Positions 37,972 to 49,036 of a stretch of DNA of 64,000 nt are shown here, one piece after another. Both the position numbers and the translations under genes were made by a program. This DNA comes from Polaromonas sp. JS666 (GTDB taxonomy: Bacteria; Pseudomonadota; Gammaproteobacteria; Burkholderiales; Burkholderiaceae_C). Where the stretch lies: the NCBI RefSeq assembly GCF_000013865.1, contig NC_007950.1, positions 248,001-312,000 of the forward strand, read 5' to 3'. The notes beneath the pieces are model-generated. The model searched no databases and had not been told where the DNA came from. It worked only from the letters and a program-made list of their open reading frames with translations. Each line of letters opens with the position of its first letter. Position 1 is the stretch's first letter.

Positions 37972-38009
37972 GACCGGCGGAATTTTCTGAGGTTTGAGCT
38001 TAGACCCCC
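37972..38009 (+). repeat. Right terminal inverted repeat of the TnpI-type Tn3 element
   Basis: Read on the minus strand: GGGGGTCTAAGCTCAAACC then TCAGAAAATTCCGCCGG. It resembles the repeats at 31182 and 31301 but is diverged. The left partner was not found near 32.4-33.0 kb. Confidence 0.7.
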
Positions 38010-38899
38010 AGACTTCTGCGAAGAACCTCTATCCGTTTGAAAATCAAGGCCTGTCCGTGGGATAGAGTCAAGATCAACTTCATGACCCCAAATACCAAAA
38101 GCGCTCACCTATATTCATAGGCAGGCGCTAGCGATTTTCCAGATATCTGACATCCCTGCCCCCACTATGTTGCATTTCCACCCGGGGGCAGCGCACATGC
38201 TCGAGTTCGTTGTCGCCGCAGCGACTGACTACGACACTGATTGATCAGCCTACATGGCCCATTTGTATCTACACTTTGGCACATTTTCGATGCCGCTAAT
38301 GGTGGGAGCGCCCTGTACCGTTGCTTACGCTGAATCTCCCACCGGCATAACAACTTACGCATCGGGATGTGGATCAATTGCCATGGGTCCTGGGGCAATA
38401 ACATTCGCTATCGCGGCTTGAGTGCTTTCAAGCATTGCGCCAGGTCCATGGAAGACCATCTCAGCCTGGTGCCCGTGTTCATGACACTGACGGATGGCAT
38501 CGCGGCATTTGCCCCGCAGGGCAAGGCCAAGCCTTACGGCATGGGATCATTGCCTGCTCGTGTTCGAAAAAAAGCCGTTCCAAAAATGCTCCCATACCCA
38601 GCAATTCAAAACGAGGTGCCCTCAGGGGTCTGGCCTTTCTCGGTCTGGACAGGCCCTATTTAAATTCGCCGATGCTGGTCCGGCCCGAGCCCTCAAGGAG
38701 GGCAAGTCATGAGGTCGCTGCAGGTTAAACAACCGGCATCCCTGTCCCTGCGCTACCTCTAGTTTGGTTCGACTACACATCGCGCGCGTGCCGCCAGATT
38801 GTTCAATGGGGAACAAAGTTTTGGGCGACGCGGATCCGGGCGGGGTCAAATCGAGCGGCAATTTTTGTCTGCCCACCCTTAACCCATTGGACCAACCCC
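38010..38899. other. Gene-free stretch
   Basis: About 890 bp between the transposon end and the repeat-protein gene. Several short open frames are present on both strands, but none shows family features or a good start. It may be decayed sequence. Confidence 0.4.
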
Positions 38900-39118
38900 A
38901 TGTCAATAGTGACCAAGCCGACAGCCAAACAACTCGATAAACTCTCGGCGACGCAAGTGCTCGCGCTGGGCCAGGACTATCTGGGTATGCTGGGCGCCGC
39001 GCAGGCCGTGGGCCTGAAGGCCGGCAAGGACAGCTTCCTGGGCAGGCTAGGCAGCACGCCTCTTCTTTGCCCCAGGCGTTTGTGCAAGCCCTGAGCGGCG
39101 CGCAGCTCAACGCGTTAA
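38900..39118 (+). pseudogene. Giant octapeptide-repeat protein, fragment 1 (N-terminus)
   Basis: Starts ATG 38900 (MSIVTKPTAKQLDKLSATQV) with no signal peptide. A one-base loss near 39055 shifts the frame: SFLGRLGS should continue as NASSLPQAFVQALSGAQLNA, which is read in the next frame to the IS5 junction. The downstream parallel SFLSNLSSNAAGLTAKFLQA supports the reconstruction. The gene continues after the IS5 at 40279. The ribosome-binding site is weak. Confidence 0.75.
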
Positions 39119-40278
39119 GGCAACACTGAACAAGCCAGTGTTTTTGGACCACCCATCGATTTCTTTGCGTAATGTGGACTAGCCTGGGTTCAGGTGCGCG
39201 TCATTCGACGAATTACGCCCCGAATTCGAGGCCCTGGGCGCATTTCGCGCTCACTGCGGGCGGACTTATGCCGCCAAGCGTGCACGCGCCAAGTAGATGT
39301 TGGCCAGCCCGAGTGCAACAAACGCCCGCGTGGCGTTCTTCGCAAGGCCGCGATAGCGAACCTTGTTGAATCCCCACAGCCGCTTGACCACCGCGAACAC
39401 GTGCTCGACGCGCGCTCGGATCCTGGACTTGTTTCGATTCTTTCCGCGCTCGACCTCATCGACCACGCCGCCCTTGCGGGTGCGCTGGTTGGTGAAGTCC
39501 TTGGCTTGCTGCGCCTTCGATTCGATCTGCGCCTTCTGGCTGGCGTAGGCGCTGTCGCCGTATACACGCTGCTCGTTGCCGTGCAGCAGATCGGGCAGCG
39601 GGTGCTTGTCATGCACGTTGGCCGGCGTCACCATGGCGCTGTGCGTCAGCCCCGTCTGGCTGTCCACCCCGATGTGCATCTTCATGCCGAAGTACCACTG
39701 CTGGCCCTTGCGTGTCTGGTGCATCTCGGGGTCGCGCGTTTTGTCGGCGTTCTTCGTCGAGCTTGGCGCCGCAATGATGGTGGCGTCAACGATGGTGCCT
39801 GTGCCGACTTTCATGCCCTGGGCTTGCAGCACCTCGCCCACCTTCGCAAACAGCGCCTCACCAAGCTTGTTGGCTTCGAGTTTGCGCCGAAACTTCAGCA
39901 GCGTCGTGCCGTCGGGCACCCGCTCACGGCCCAGGTCGATGCCCACGAAGCGCCGCAGTGCCGCGCTGTCCAGCAGCGCTTCCTCGCAGGCCTCATCGGC
40001 CAGATTGAACCAATGCTGCACGAAGTACATGCGCAGCATGCGCTCCAGACCGATCGGCGGGCGGCCATTGCCCGCCTTGGGATAGTGTGGTTCGATCACC
40101 GAGCACAACTCTTGCCACGGCACGATCTGATCCATCGTGCCCAGAAATGCATCGCGCCTGGTCGGCCTGCGGTACTGTTCGAATCCGGCCCCTTGATCGG
40201 CGGACATGGCGAGAGTTTGTTGCTTCATCGAACCACAACGCGCCACCCCGCCGACGCGTGGACTTAATCAGCGTTGCC
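39119..40278 (-). mobile_element. IS5-family insertion in the repeat-protein gene
   Basis: 1,160 bp. Inverted repeats start GGCAACACTGAACAAG (left) and GGCAACGCTGATTAAG (right, reversed). The target TTAA is duplicated at 39115-39118 and 40279-40282, which fits the YTAR target of IS5. Removing the IS and one TTAA rejoins the host frame (LNALSPTATSSL). Confidence 0.92.
39266..40228 (-). CDS. IS5-family transposase (320 aa)
   Basis: DDE transposase with TIVDATII, VYGDSAYASQ and RARVEHVFAVVKR, and the N-terminal PPIGLERMLRMYFVQHWFN of the IS5 group. I chose the ATG at 40228 (MKQQTLAMSADQG); the frame is open slightly further. No frameshift; the IS appears intact and possibly active. Confidence 0.9.
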   Translation of the reverse strand: MKQQTLAMSADQGAGFEQYRRPTRRDAFLGTMDQIVPWQELCSVIEPHYPKAGNGRPPIGLERMLRMYFVQHWFNLADEACEEALLDSAALRRFVGIDLGRERVPDGTTLLKFRRKLEANKLGEALFAKVGEVLQAQGMKVGTGTIVDATIIAAPSSTKNADKTRDPEMHQTRKGQQWYFGMKMHIGVDSQTGLTHSAMVTPANVHDKHPLPDLLHGNEQRVYGDSAYASQKAQIESKAQQAKDFTNQRTRKGGVVDEVERGKNRNKSRIRARVEHVFAVVKRLWGFNKVRYRGLAKNATRAFVALGLANIYLARARLAA

Positions 40279-43248
40279 TTAAGCCCTACGGCGACCTCAA
40301 GCCTGAGGTACGAGTGGCTCAGGTCATTGGGCAAGAAGCAGGCACAGGATTTGCTCAACGGAGACCAGACATTCCTGGGCGAGCTTGGCGGCGGCTTGGG
40401 GTATGGGTACCTGAGTGCTGAGTTTGTAGGTGCGCTGCAGGTGAGCCAACTGCTGCAAATCCGCCAACCCGCGCAATTGAGCAAGGAGGCACTGGCAGGC
40501 CTGAGTGCAGAGCAGGCTAAGGGGCTGGTCGGGAACATATCCTTTCTGTCCAACCTCTCCAGCAACGCAGCAGGCCTGACGGCAAAGTTCCTGCAGGCGC
40601 TGAGTCTGTCGCAAGTGGGCCAGATCACCGCGAGCATGAGCAGTGCGATGACGTCCGATCAGATCAAAGCGCTAGTGTTCCAACCCAAGGACCACAACTC
40701 CAACCCCAACGGCTACTTTCTGCTCAACGCATTGAGCGCAGCGGCGGCAGCGGCGTTGACGACAAAGGCGCTTGGCAACCTGGACGGCTCGGATGCGATC
40801 TTGCTCAGGGTGCGGACGGGGATGAGGACGACAACGTTGCTGTCTAACCTGCAGGGCAACGCACAGGGGCTCACCGCCGCCTTCATAGGGTCACTGGACA
40901 CGGCGCAGCTGAACTTGCTGACACCAACTGCAGTGGCCGCGCTGACGCCATCGGCGCTGGGCGCGCTCGATGCAAACGATGCAGCGAACTTGCAGCAGGC
41001 CGCAGGGCCGACGTTTGTGGCAAGGCTGCAAGCCAATGCCAGCGGCCTGAGTACGGCCTTCCTGGGGGCGCTCACCACAGTGCAGATCGCGGCGATCAGC
41101 GCTACAGCCATGGCCGGCCTCACGGCTGCGCAGCTCGGCTCGTGGACCACCACCCAGATCAAGGCGCTCACCACAGTGCAGATCGCCGCGATTACCAAGG
41201 CGGCCTTTAGCGGCCTGACGAAGGCGCAGCTCGACTCCTGGAGCACCGCCCAGATCGGCGCCCTGTCTGCTGCTGTGGTGAGCGGTATCACAACCGATCA
41301 GTTCAAAGCCTGGTCAGGCGCGCAGATCAGCGCACTGTCTACTGATGCGGTGAGCGGCTTCACGGCCACGCAGCTCGGCTCGTGGAGCGTGACCCAGATC
41401 GATGCACTCAAGCCAGCGCAGATCGCGGCGATCACCCCCGCCGCCATGGCCGGTCTGATGGCCGCGCAGCTCGGCTCGTGGAGCGTTAGCCAGATCGATG
41501 CGCTCAAGCCAGCTCAGATCAACGCCCTCACGGTCGCCGCCATGGCCGGCCTCACGGCCACGCAGCTCGGCTCGTGGACCACCACCCAGATCAAGGCGCT
41601 CACCACAGTGCAGATCGCCGCGATTACCAAGGCGGCCTTTAGCGGCCTGACGAAGGCGCAGCTCGACTCCTGGAGCACCGCCCAGATCGGCGCCCTGTCT
41701 GCTGCGGCGGTCAGCGGTATCACAACCGATCAGTTCAAAGCCTGGTCAGGCGCGCAGATCAGCGCACTGTCTGCTGATGCGGTGAGCGGCTTCACGGCCA
41801 CGCAGCTCGGCTCGTGGAGCGTGACCCAGATCGATGCGCTCAAGCCAGCGCAGATCAACGCCCTCACGGTCGCCGCCATGGCCGGCCTCACGGCCGCGCA
41901 GCTCGGCTCGTGGACCCCCGTCCAGATCAAGGCATTCACCACAGCGCAGATCCCGAAGATCACGGCCGCCGCCATGGCCGGCCTCACGGCGGCGCAGCTC
42001 GGCTCCTGGACCACCGATCAGATTGGCGCCCTGACAGCGACCCAGGTGCCGTTCCTGGGGGACGCGGTGCTCGCGGCCTCCGAAAGCCGGCTGAGCCCGG
42101 CGCAGCTGGGCTCGCTCAGCCTGGCCCGCCTGGCCGCCGTAGCGCAATTGCTGACGCCAGAGCGCCTGGCGCACTGGAGCGAGATCGGCCTGCTCCCCTA
42201 CCTGGTCCCTCTGATGGGTCAGCCCGCCTTTGACGCGGTGGCCCTGAAGGCCCCGCAAGCGATGTTGGCCTATGCCCTGGCCGAGCAGATCCGCGGTGCC
42301 TCCGGCGCCGCCCTGCAGGCGCTGGCACCCTTGATCAACACCGCCGACAGCCTGGAGCCGCTCAAAGCCCTGCTGCAGGCGCCCAACATCACCAAGGCGT
42401 CCTTTCTGGCCATTGGCTATGACCTCGTTGCAGACGCCCTGCAGACCTATGATGACCTGGCTCTGTCGGTCACCGAGCAGGGCTGGTTCAATGCCTCTGG
42501 CCATGGCCGCATCCTCAAGGACATTGCCAGCCTCACCCAGGCCGATCTGGCCACCAAGAAGTACGAGTGGGTGGCCAAACACATCTCCGAGCTGAGCCAT
42601 ACGCAGCGCTCCTGGCTCACCATCGGGCAACTGGTCGATACTTCGCCGGCAACGATTGATCTGTATGGTCAGGCGGACAACTTTATTACGGCACTGGCCC
42701 TGGCGAAGCCCAAGCTGCAACAGCAGCTCACGAAATCGCCTTTGTACAAACTCACTGATGCGGAATTCCAGGCCCTGGACGGCAAGCTCCTGTTGCAGGA
42801 CATCGCTGTCCACATCATCTTTACCAATCCAGCGGCAGGTACCTGGGATTGGCTGCGCGGAAATGACACTAGCCAAACCAACTCGCTTTTTGTGCTGAGC
42901 GGCATGCTCGATGACCGCCACATCACGCTGATCACGGCCGAACAGTGGGTGGGCAAAGATGCCGACGGCCAAACATTACTCGACCGCATGATTGGCAGCA
43001 ACTTCAGCAGCGAGAAGCGTCCTCATTACCTGCCTCTAATTACCGCCGACACCTGGGCAGCTCCCGTGGCCGACCCCGCCAACCCGGGCTCGACCATCCC
43101 GCTGATTGATCTGCTGCCGGCAACGCCCGAGGTTATTCACCTGCTGTCCGCACAGTTGCTGGGCACTTCGGTGATAGATCCGTTTGATTCGCTCCCCATC
43201 CTGGGCAGCGAGGACGGTGATGACAACGATGCGGACGGTGATGCGTAA
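40279..43248 (+). pseudogene. Giant octapeptide-repeat protein, fragment 2 (repeat core)
   Basis: About 985 residues. Residues coded by about 41065-42045 are a tandem array of roughly 40 octapeptides with the pattern [ST]xx[Q/A]-hydrophobic-x-[A/G/S]-hydrophobic, for example TTTQIKAL, TTVQIAAI, TKAQLDSW, STAQIGAL. A 432-bp block is present twice. Before and after are diverged versions of the same unit. The fragment ends in an acidic DGDDNDADGD linker where IS66 inserted; the TAA at 43246 is IS sequence. No catalytic motif recognised. A helical solenoid or elongated surface or binding protein is the likely form. Confidence 0.8.
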
Positions 43249-43284
43249 TAGCGCGGTGAATACCGTACTTGACAGCGTAGGCGA

Positions 43285-43875
43285 TCAGATGGTGATGCCG
43301 TCAAGGCGTTCCTGAGCTTCCATCGGGTCAAACTCGCTGGGGTCGAATGCGCCCCCACATCGTTGGAGCATGGCCTGATGTTCAGGGTGTTGTGGATCAC
43401 GAATGGCTTCGAGGAATTCTTCATAGCCCGGTGCACCACCAATGTCTTCTGGTGGACAGGCGTTTCTGCCGGTCATGCACATCGCCGTGTCCAGCGGCAC
43501 GCCCAGATCCACGATGCGCTCCAACTTGACCTTGTGAGCCCAGTAGTCGCCATAGTCATAGACCCAGGTGAATGAAGTCGAACCTGCCAGGGCCTTCACC
43601 AGGGATACGCGGGACTCATCCTCGACGCCGGGCTCCATTTCCTCATCGGCCTGCCCATACATGGCATCCGCAAAGATGAATTCATGCAGGTGCCCGCCTT
43701 GCCAGCCCATGACCGCCAGCAAGATGTGATGAAGCTTGGAGAGCTTGATGGTGCTCGGCACACCGATGCGTCGCCACACAGCAGGTTTGACGCCTTTGAG
43801 CTCTACCCGAAGTTGATACGACTTCGTTGACTTCGAACGAGTCTTTGCTGGAAGCTTAAAAAGTTGCGCAGTCAT
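43285..43875 (-). CDS. Plasmid pRiA4b ORF-3-like protein, IS66 passenger (196 aa)
   Basis: Matches the pRiA4b ORF-3 family: YQLRVELKGVKPAVWRRIGV, then LSKLHHILLAVMGWQGGHLH, FTWVYDYGDYWAHKVKLE and the terminal Cys-Gly-Gly segment. Family function is unknown, although such genes are common riders in IS66-type elements. It lies between tnpC and the element end, on the same strand. Confidence 0.88.
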   Translation of the reverse strand: MTAQLFKLPAKTRSKSTKSYQLRVELKGVKPAVWRRIGVPSTIKLSKLHHILLAVMGWQGGHLHEFIFADAMYGQADEEMEPGVEDESRVSLVKALAGSTSFTWVYDYGDYWAHKVKLERIVDLGVPLDTAMCMTGRNACPPEDIGGAPGYEEFLEAIRDPQHPEHQAMLQRCGGAFDPSEFDPMEAQERLDGITI

Positions 43876-43926
43876 GCGGACAATTTTCGCATCCGTGCCA
43901 GATGCCTGGCAAATCGCAGAGTGCGC

Positions 43927-45540
43927 TCAGGCTGCCAACGGCAGGGGCTGCGCAACACCACGTCCCAGATGCTTGGCCACTGCCCAGGGAAGCAGTTCAT
44001 CAATTCGGTTAATGGGATGGTCTGCAATGCGCTCCAGCACATAACGCAGGTAGGTCTGTGGGTTGATGCCGCACAGCTTCGCTGTGCCAATGAGCGTGTA
44101 GATCACCGCTGCCGTGTGCCCCCCGCCATCAGAGCCAAAGTGCAGATAGTTTTTTCTGCCAATCGCGACCCCTCTGAGGGAGCGCTCGGCAATATTGTTG
44201 TCCGCCTCAATGCGCCCGTCATCAAGGAACTGCGTTAACGCCCGCCAGTTGCTAAGGCTGTACCCAATGGCCAGCGCCATGGGTGATTTGGCCGATATTT
44301 GACTCAGCGCGGCGTGCAGCCACTCGTGCATTTCTTCCAGAACCGGTCGCGTTCGTAATTGCCGCTGACTTCGTCGAAGTTCGGCGCTCTGTCCCCGGAT
44401 GTCAGACTCCACCGCATAGATTTTGGCAATCCGTTGCAAGGCCTGATGCGCCAAGGTGCCAGGTAAAAGCTCCTGCTGCTTGTGGATTTCAAAGTGCTTT
44501 CGTCTCGCGTGAGCCCAGCATGCAGCTTCTACAACGCTGCCATCATTAAAAAGCGCGTTGTATCCGGCAAACGCGTCGACCTGCAGCACACCGCGAAACC
44601 CTTTGAGATGTTGCCTGGGGTGTTCGCCCCGGCGATCCTCTGAGTATTGGAACCATACGGCTGGATGTGCGGTATCACCCCAACTGCGGTCGTCCCGGAC
44701 ATAAGTCCAGAGGCGGCCCAGGTGGGCCTTGCCTTTGCCCCCACCCAGTGCACGCGTGGGGGTGTCATCACTGTGGACCTTGTAGGCCTGCAGCGCATAG
44801 CGGCCGACCGCCTGCGCCAGGGGAGTCAGCAGCGCGCCCCCGCTGCCCACCCAGCCACACAGTGTGGAGGGGGCCAGGATCACGTCTTCGCGTGCACTAA
44901 TTTGGCTTTGCCGGTACAGAGGGCAGTGGTCGGCGTATTTGCTGACCATCACATGTGCAATCAAACCGGCGCCGGCCATGCAGCGATCAATCGGACGGCT
45001 CGGTGCTGCAGCCTGGGTCACCGTGTGGCATTGGGTGCAGGCAAACTTCGGGCGGATGTGGCGAATGACTTTGAAGCTGCCGGGTTCATAGTCCAGCACC
45101 TCAGAGACGTCCTGTCCAATTTGCTGCAGACCTGTTCCACATGCACCGCATTTGCAATCGGCGGCGCAGGCACTGTGGATCACCTCTTCGCGGGGGAGAT
45201 GCGCAGGCAATCCAGGCTGGACCGGCTTTGCAGATTTCGTGCGGCGCTTCTTGCGTTCATCTTCGAGGTCAGCAACATTGCTGCCTGTCGCACCGTCTTT
45301 TACATCGTCAGTTGGTGCACCGGCAGTCACCAGCGGTGCGAGTGCCGCGCTCAGGAGTTCAAACTGGGTCTGGGCGGCATCCATCTTCTCGCTGGAGCGG
45401 CCGTAGCGCATGCGCTTCAAGTGGGAGACTTCAATCTTGAGCTTCTCTATCATCTGGCGCAGTGCCTTGATCGTGACGTCGCGCTGTGTCACATCCTGCG
45501 TCAAGGAATCAATGGTTTGGAGCAGCGCCTGGGAACTCAT
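43927..45540 (-). CDS. tnpC: IS66-family transposase TnpC (537 aa)
   Basis: Catalytic subunit. A leucine-rich coiled N-terminus (LLQTIDSLTQDVTQRDVTIK) precedes a CxxC zinc-finger-like part (CKCGACGTGL, then FACTQCHT), the DDE domain (YKVHSDDTPTRAL, QVDAFAGYNALF, DNNIAERSLRGVAIGRKNY) and a C-terminal IS66 tail. ATG 45540 is preferred over an upstream TTG at 45570. Confidence 0.92.
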   Translation of the reverse strand: MSSQALLQTIDSLTQDVTQRDVTIKALRQMIEKLKIEVSHLKRMRYGRSSEKMDAAQTQFELLSAALAPLVTAGAPTDDVKDGATGSNVADLEDERKKRRTKSAKPVQPGLPAHLPREEVIHSACAADCKCGACGTGLQQIGQDVSEVLDYEPGSFKVIRHIRPKFACTQCHTVTQAAAPSRPIDRCMAGAGLIAHVMVSKYADHCPLYRQSQISAREDVILAPSTLCGWVGSGGALLTPLAQAVGRYALQAYKVHSDDTPTRALGGGKGKAHLGRLWTYVRDDRSWGDTAHPAVWFQYSEDRRGEHPRQHLKGFRGVLQVDAFAGYNALFNDGSVVEAACWAHARRKHFEIHKQQELLPGTLAHQALQRIAKIYAVESDIRGQSAELRRSQRQLRTRPVLEEMHEWLHAALSQISAKSPMALAIGYSLSNWRALTQFLDDGRIEADNNIAERSLRGVAIGRKNYLHFGSDGGGHTAAVIYTLIGTAKLCGINPQTYLRYVLERIADHPINRIDELLPWAVAKHLGRGVAQPLPLAA

Positions 45541-45626
45541 AGGGCATGACTTTGCCAGCAAATTTGCCAATGGAACAGAGCACTTTCACTGTCAACCAAA
45601 CCACTCATTCCTGCAGTGCAAAACGC

Positions 45627-45974
45627 CTACATCGCACGCGTCGGTTGCGTCGTGCGAACCGGCATTCGCCAGTCAATTCCTTCGAGCAGCATGGACAGTT
45701 GCGCTGGTGTCAGAACCACCGAACCGCTCAAGGCCTGTGGCCATATGAAGCGGCCTTTCTCAAGCCTCTTGGCAAACAGGCACAGCCCCTGTCCATCCCA
45801 CCATAGCAACTTTACGATGTCACCGCGCCGACCCCGAAACACAAAGACATGGCCGCTAAACGGATCCTGCTCCAACGCGCCTTGCGCAAGGGCGGCCAGG
45901 CCATCAAAGCCACGGCGCATGTCGGTCAGTCCGCCAGCCAGCCAAATCCGCGTGCCCGACGGCAAGCCGATCAC
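45627..45974 (-). CDS. tnpB: IS66 accessory protein TnpB (115 aa)
   Basis: GTG start at 45974 overlapping the tnpA stop. The family core is present: TDMRRGFDGLAALAQ, then HVFVFRGRRGDIVKLLWWDG and LCLFAKRLEKGRF. TnpB is required for IS66 transposition; its activity is not defined. Confidence 0.9.
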   Translation of the reverse strand: MIGLPSGTRIWLAGGLTDMRRGFDGLAALAQGALEQDPFSGHVFVFRGRRGDIVKLLWWDGQGLCLFAKRLEKGRFIWPQALSGSVVLTPAQLSMLLEGIDWRMPVRTTQPTRAM

Positions 45975-46375
45975 GCGGTCTCCCGAAGTGCCATCAGGAC
46001 GCTGCGCACACTGGCGGGATCGACGCTGCCACGCAGCAGCAAGCGGGCACAACCAATCTCAACCTCGATGACGCTCTCCTTGCTCGCAGGCCTAGCGGTT
46101 GCGGGTGCAGACACGGCTAGAAACGATTCTTGATGTTCGACGGACACAGGCAGAAGCACGGGCTGGCGAGCTGCCATTGGGGAACGTTTGCGCTCTAGTT
46201 TGGCACGCCTCCACTTGAATACCAAATTGGCATTGAGGCCATGCTCCAGGGCAACGGCGGCCACAGATGCGCCGGGTTGTTCGATCAGTTCGAGAAGCTT
46301 GCGTTTGAAGGCCGCACTGTGCCTGCGCTTTGTGTTGATGACAGGGGATGAATTCGACTCTTGCATGGTGTGCAC
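45971..46375 (-). CDS. IS66 accessory protein TnpA (134 aa)
   Basis: Helix-turn-helix DNA-binding subunit: RRHSAAFKRKLLELIEQPGA, then VALEHGLNANLVFKWRR. The C-terminal half is variable. Its stop overlaps the tnpB GTG, so the two are coupled. Confidence 0.88.
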   Translation of the reverse strand: MHTMQESNSSPVINTKRRHSAAFKRKLLELIEQPGASVAAVALEHGLNANLVFKWRRAKLERKRSPMAARQPVLLPVSVEHQESFLAVSAPATARPASKESVIEVEIGCARLLLRGSVDPASVRSVLMALRETA

Positions 46376-46474
46376 TCTGGACAGTTAAGTGCACACCTCC
46401 AATGGAGTGCATCTTCTGCCCATACTGCCCGCCACCTCAAATCTCCGCAAGAACGGTATTCACCGCGCTATTAC

Positions 46475-49036
46475 GGTGATGCGGGCACCGATGGCCCCGC
46501 GCCCTCCGTCTACCACACGGCCCTGATCAACCTCTTGACCGATGCGCAGATCGCCGCTATTGATCCGCAGGCTTTGGTGACGCCCCTTGACGCCGCCGTC
46601 GATCCCGATGACCATGGGCGTCAGTTGGCGGGCAAGAAGTACCGCACGGTTCTAGACAAGATGAATCGCAAACAACTGCTCGCGCTCACAGCTCGAGAGC
46701 TAATGACAGAAGTGACTTTTCCGGATGGCACAACAAGGCCATTGATTACGGCCTTTCCTCTCGACAATGGCGTCGATTTGTCGTATCTCGAATCTTCGGT
46801 GTTGATCTATCGAGTTAATGGCGTTCGGCTCGTGGACAGATTGAACTCACAGCAATTTGCGATGGTTTCCTCGGCCCAGTGGGCGGATCAATTCGTCGCT
46901 TCCGACGAGATGCAGACCGGTTCCGCTATCAACTTCCTAGCCAAAGAGCAATTTGACCTTCTACTGGAGGCAAGAGGGGCTGCATTGCTGCTGGCCCCGG
47001 TAAGGAACCACACCACTTACCTCATTCGGCTACTCGATGATGAGCGATTCAATCAGGTTTTTCATTACCCATGGACCAACCCTCAGGATCTTCTGACCCT
47101 TTTTGCGGAGGCAGACACCCGGCAATTGTATACACTTGATCGTCAGGCATTGGAGTCTCTCATTGAGGCTGGATTGCTGAACCAGCTCGATGGTACCGGG
47201 CAACCTTTGTTAAGCGATGTCCGCTTCAATGCGCTCAATCGCCTTGCATTACTCGGCAATGAGGCTGCTTTCTATCCAGACGCCGGGCGGTTTGACGCTT
47301 ATTTGCAGCAATTCAATGGGGCTGAAACCTTGGTCAACAGTGTTCTAGACGGACACATGGGCGCCAGCTCTCTTGCCCGGCAAGACGTGCAGCGCCTGAC
47401 ACCTGAACAGGCTGCAAAAATATACAAAAAGTTGGGGGCGAAAGAACGAAGCTACTTGACTGTCGCCCAAACCACCTATCTGCTAACTCAGCCAAGCACC
47501 GGCATCTCATTCGACATCATCAAGGATTTCGATCGAGCAGTTCAAGTTGCCACCATAGAGCTCTGGCTAGGAAAAATTTTTCAACAAAAGTATCGCCGAG
47601 AATCTTTCGAACGTTGGGTACAACAAATAGGGCTTACTTTTCAGGACGTCGCACACCTAGGGTATGCAGTAGAAATGCTGCCTATCGAAATGCGTACTAT
47701 CTTAGTACGAAGCATGACCATTGACGATGTTCTTGCTAACCTGTGGTGGTTTACGCGGCAGGAAATTGAGGGAATACCCGTCCCCTTCTTCAGCCAGCAG
47801 ATCGCGAGTGGAGAAACAAGCCTTTTACAGGCATTGGACACCGCTGGGGTTCTCAATATAGCCATGTGGATGATGCTTGGGAGCGATGTAGATGAAGATG
47901 AGATAGTCAGTGGACTGCGCCCAACACAAATCTCTCTCTTGGAGCCTAAAATTCTTTCGCGTATTGCAAACGACCTCGGGAATGCGCAAATTGCAGCATT
48001 AACTTTCTTTCAGATTGACCAGTTACAGCCCCGCACCGCACACCGATTAGCACCATTTCTCAGTGGGCCTCAGACCGTCCGGCTTTTCCAACGCGACGAC
48101 GACGATTATGACAGCTATACACTGAACGCTGACTCTTTCGCATATGTAGTCAACCACAGAGTTGAGGTATCTGAGCAGATAAATCTTTGGTTGACGAGAG
48201 AGATTGAGGAGTTAAGCGATGGGACCTCCCCACATTTCAACCATCCGCCGTTGGTCGCCGCGTTGTATGAATACTTCAGCGACGCGCAGCGCTTGCTGGT
48301 TTCAGTGGCCGCCATTCAAGGCATGACCCGGGACGAGGTGGCCCAAATGCTCGACGCTGTCCCGCTGGCGCAGCACATCGCATCGCTGACACCGACGCAA
48401 CTGGCCATGATGGACTCGCAGCGCCACTTGATCGTCAACACGCTGACCCCAGCGCAGTTCGCGGCCCTGACCGTGGATCAGCTCAGGGGAGTTGATAGCG
48501 AAAGCGGTCAACCGCTCGCGACCCTGTTGGATGCCGCGCATTTGCGCCTGCTGACGCCTGGAGTTCTTGCCGGGATATTTGACCAGTTGGGGATGGAGCA
48601 AATCACCATAGCGGTGGTGCAGCGCCTGGAGGTGGGACCTTGGCTTCTCGATCTCTTGACCCTGCCAGCGTTCCTCCCCGACTATGTTGCGTGGCTCTCG
48701 CCGGAGCAACTGCTAACGATAGTGCAGATAGTGGACTCTAACCAATTTGTGCTCGGACAGGCCCTGAGTCCTCAACAGATACCCTATCTCACCGTTGCGC
48801 AGTTGACGGCAAGACTGGATCGCACCACAAGCCTTCATCGGGCGGGGCCTTTGGTCCGCGAACTCCGCGAGGCACAGGTCACTGCGCTGACGCGGGCGCA
48901 GATTGCGAGTGGCGTGCTTTTTGAGATGATGCCCGCGCTTCAATTTAGAGACCTGACGTACCAACAGGTACTCGGCGCCCTGGAAGATGAACACTTTCCG
49001 ATTGATTATTTTGGATCTTCGTTAATTCCACTGTGA
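46475..49036 (+). pseudogene. Giant octapeptide-repeat protein, fragment 3
   Basis: Continues in frame from fragment 2 once IS66 is removed (GTDGPAPSVYHTALINLLTD). About 850 residues. The repeats are degenerate here: LTDAQIAAI, LNSQQFAMV, LTPEQAAKI, LTPAQFAALTVDQL, LTRAQIAS. Long stretches between them are predicted helical and rich in Leu, Asp and Gln. No transmembrane segment or catalytic motif was seen. It ends at the ISL3 junction, where the last residues and TGA come from the IS. Confidence 0.75.

Larger units (their letters stand above)
43245..46474 (-). mobile_element. IS66-family element with an extra passenger gene
   Basis: 3,230 bp. The ends are inverted repeats starting GTAATAGCGCGGTGAATACC. 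The 8-bp target GGTGATGC is duplicated exactly (43237-43244 and 46475-46482), as expected for IS66. It carries tnpA, tnpB, tnpC and a pRiA4b ORF-3-like gene beyond tnpC. Excision restores an open host frame (DGDAGTDGPAPS). Confidence 0.95.

Noticed and set aside
41060..42045. TAL-effector-like DNA-binding repeats
   Set aside because: The unit is eight residues, not 33-35, and lacks the repeat-variable di-residue layout. No nuclear or secretion signal was seen.
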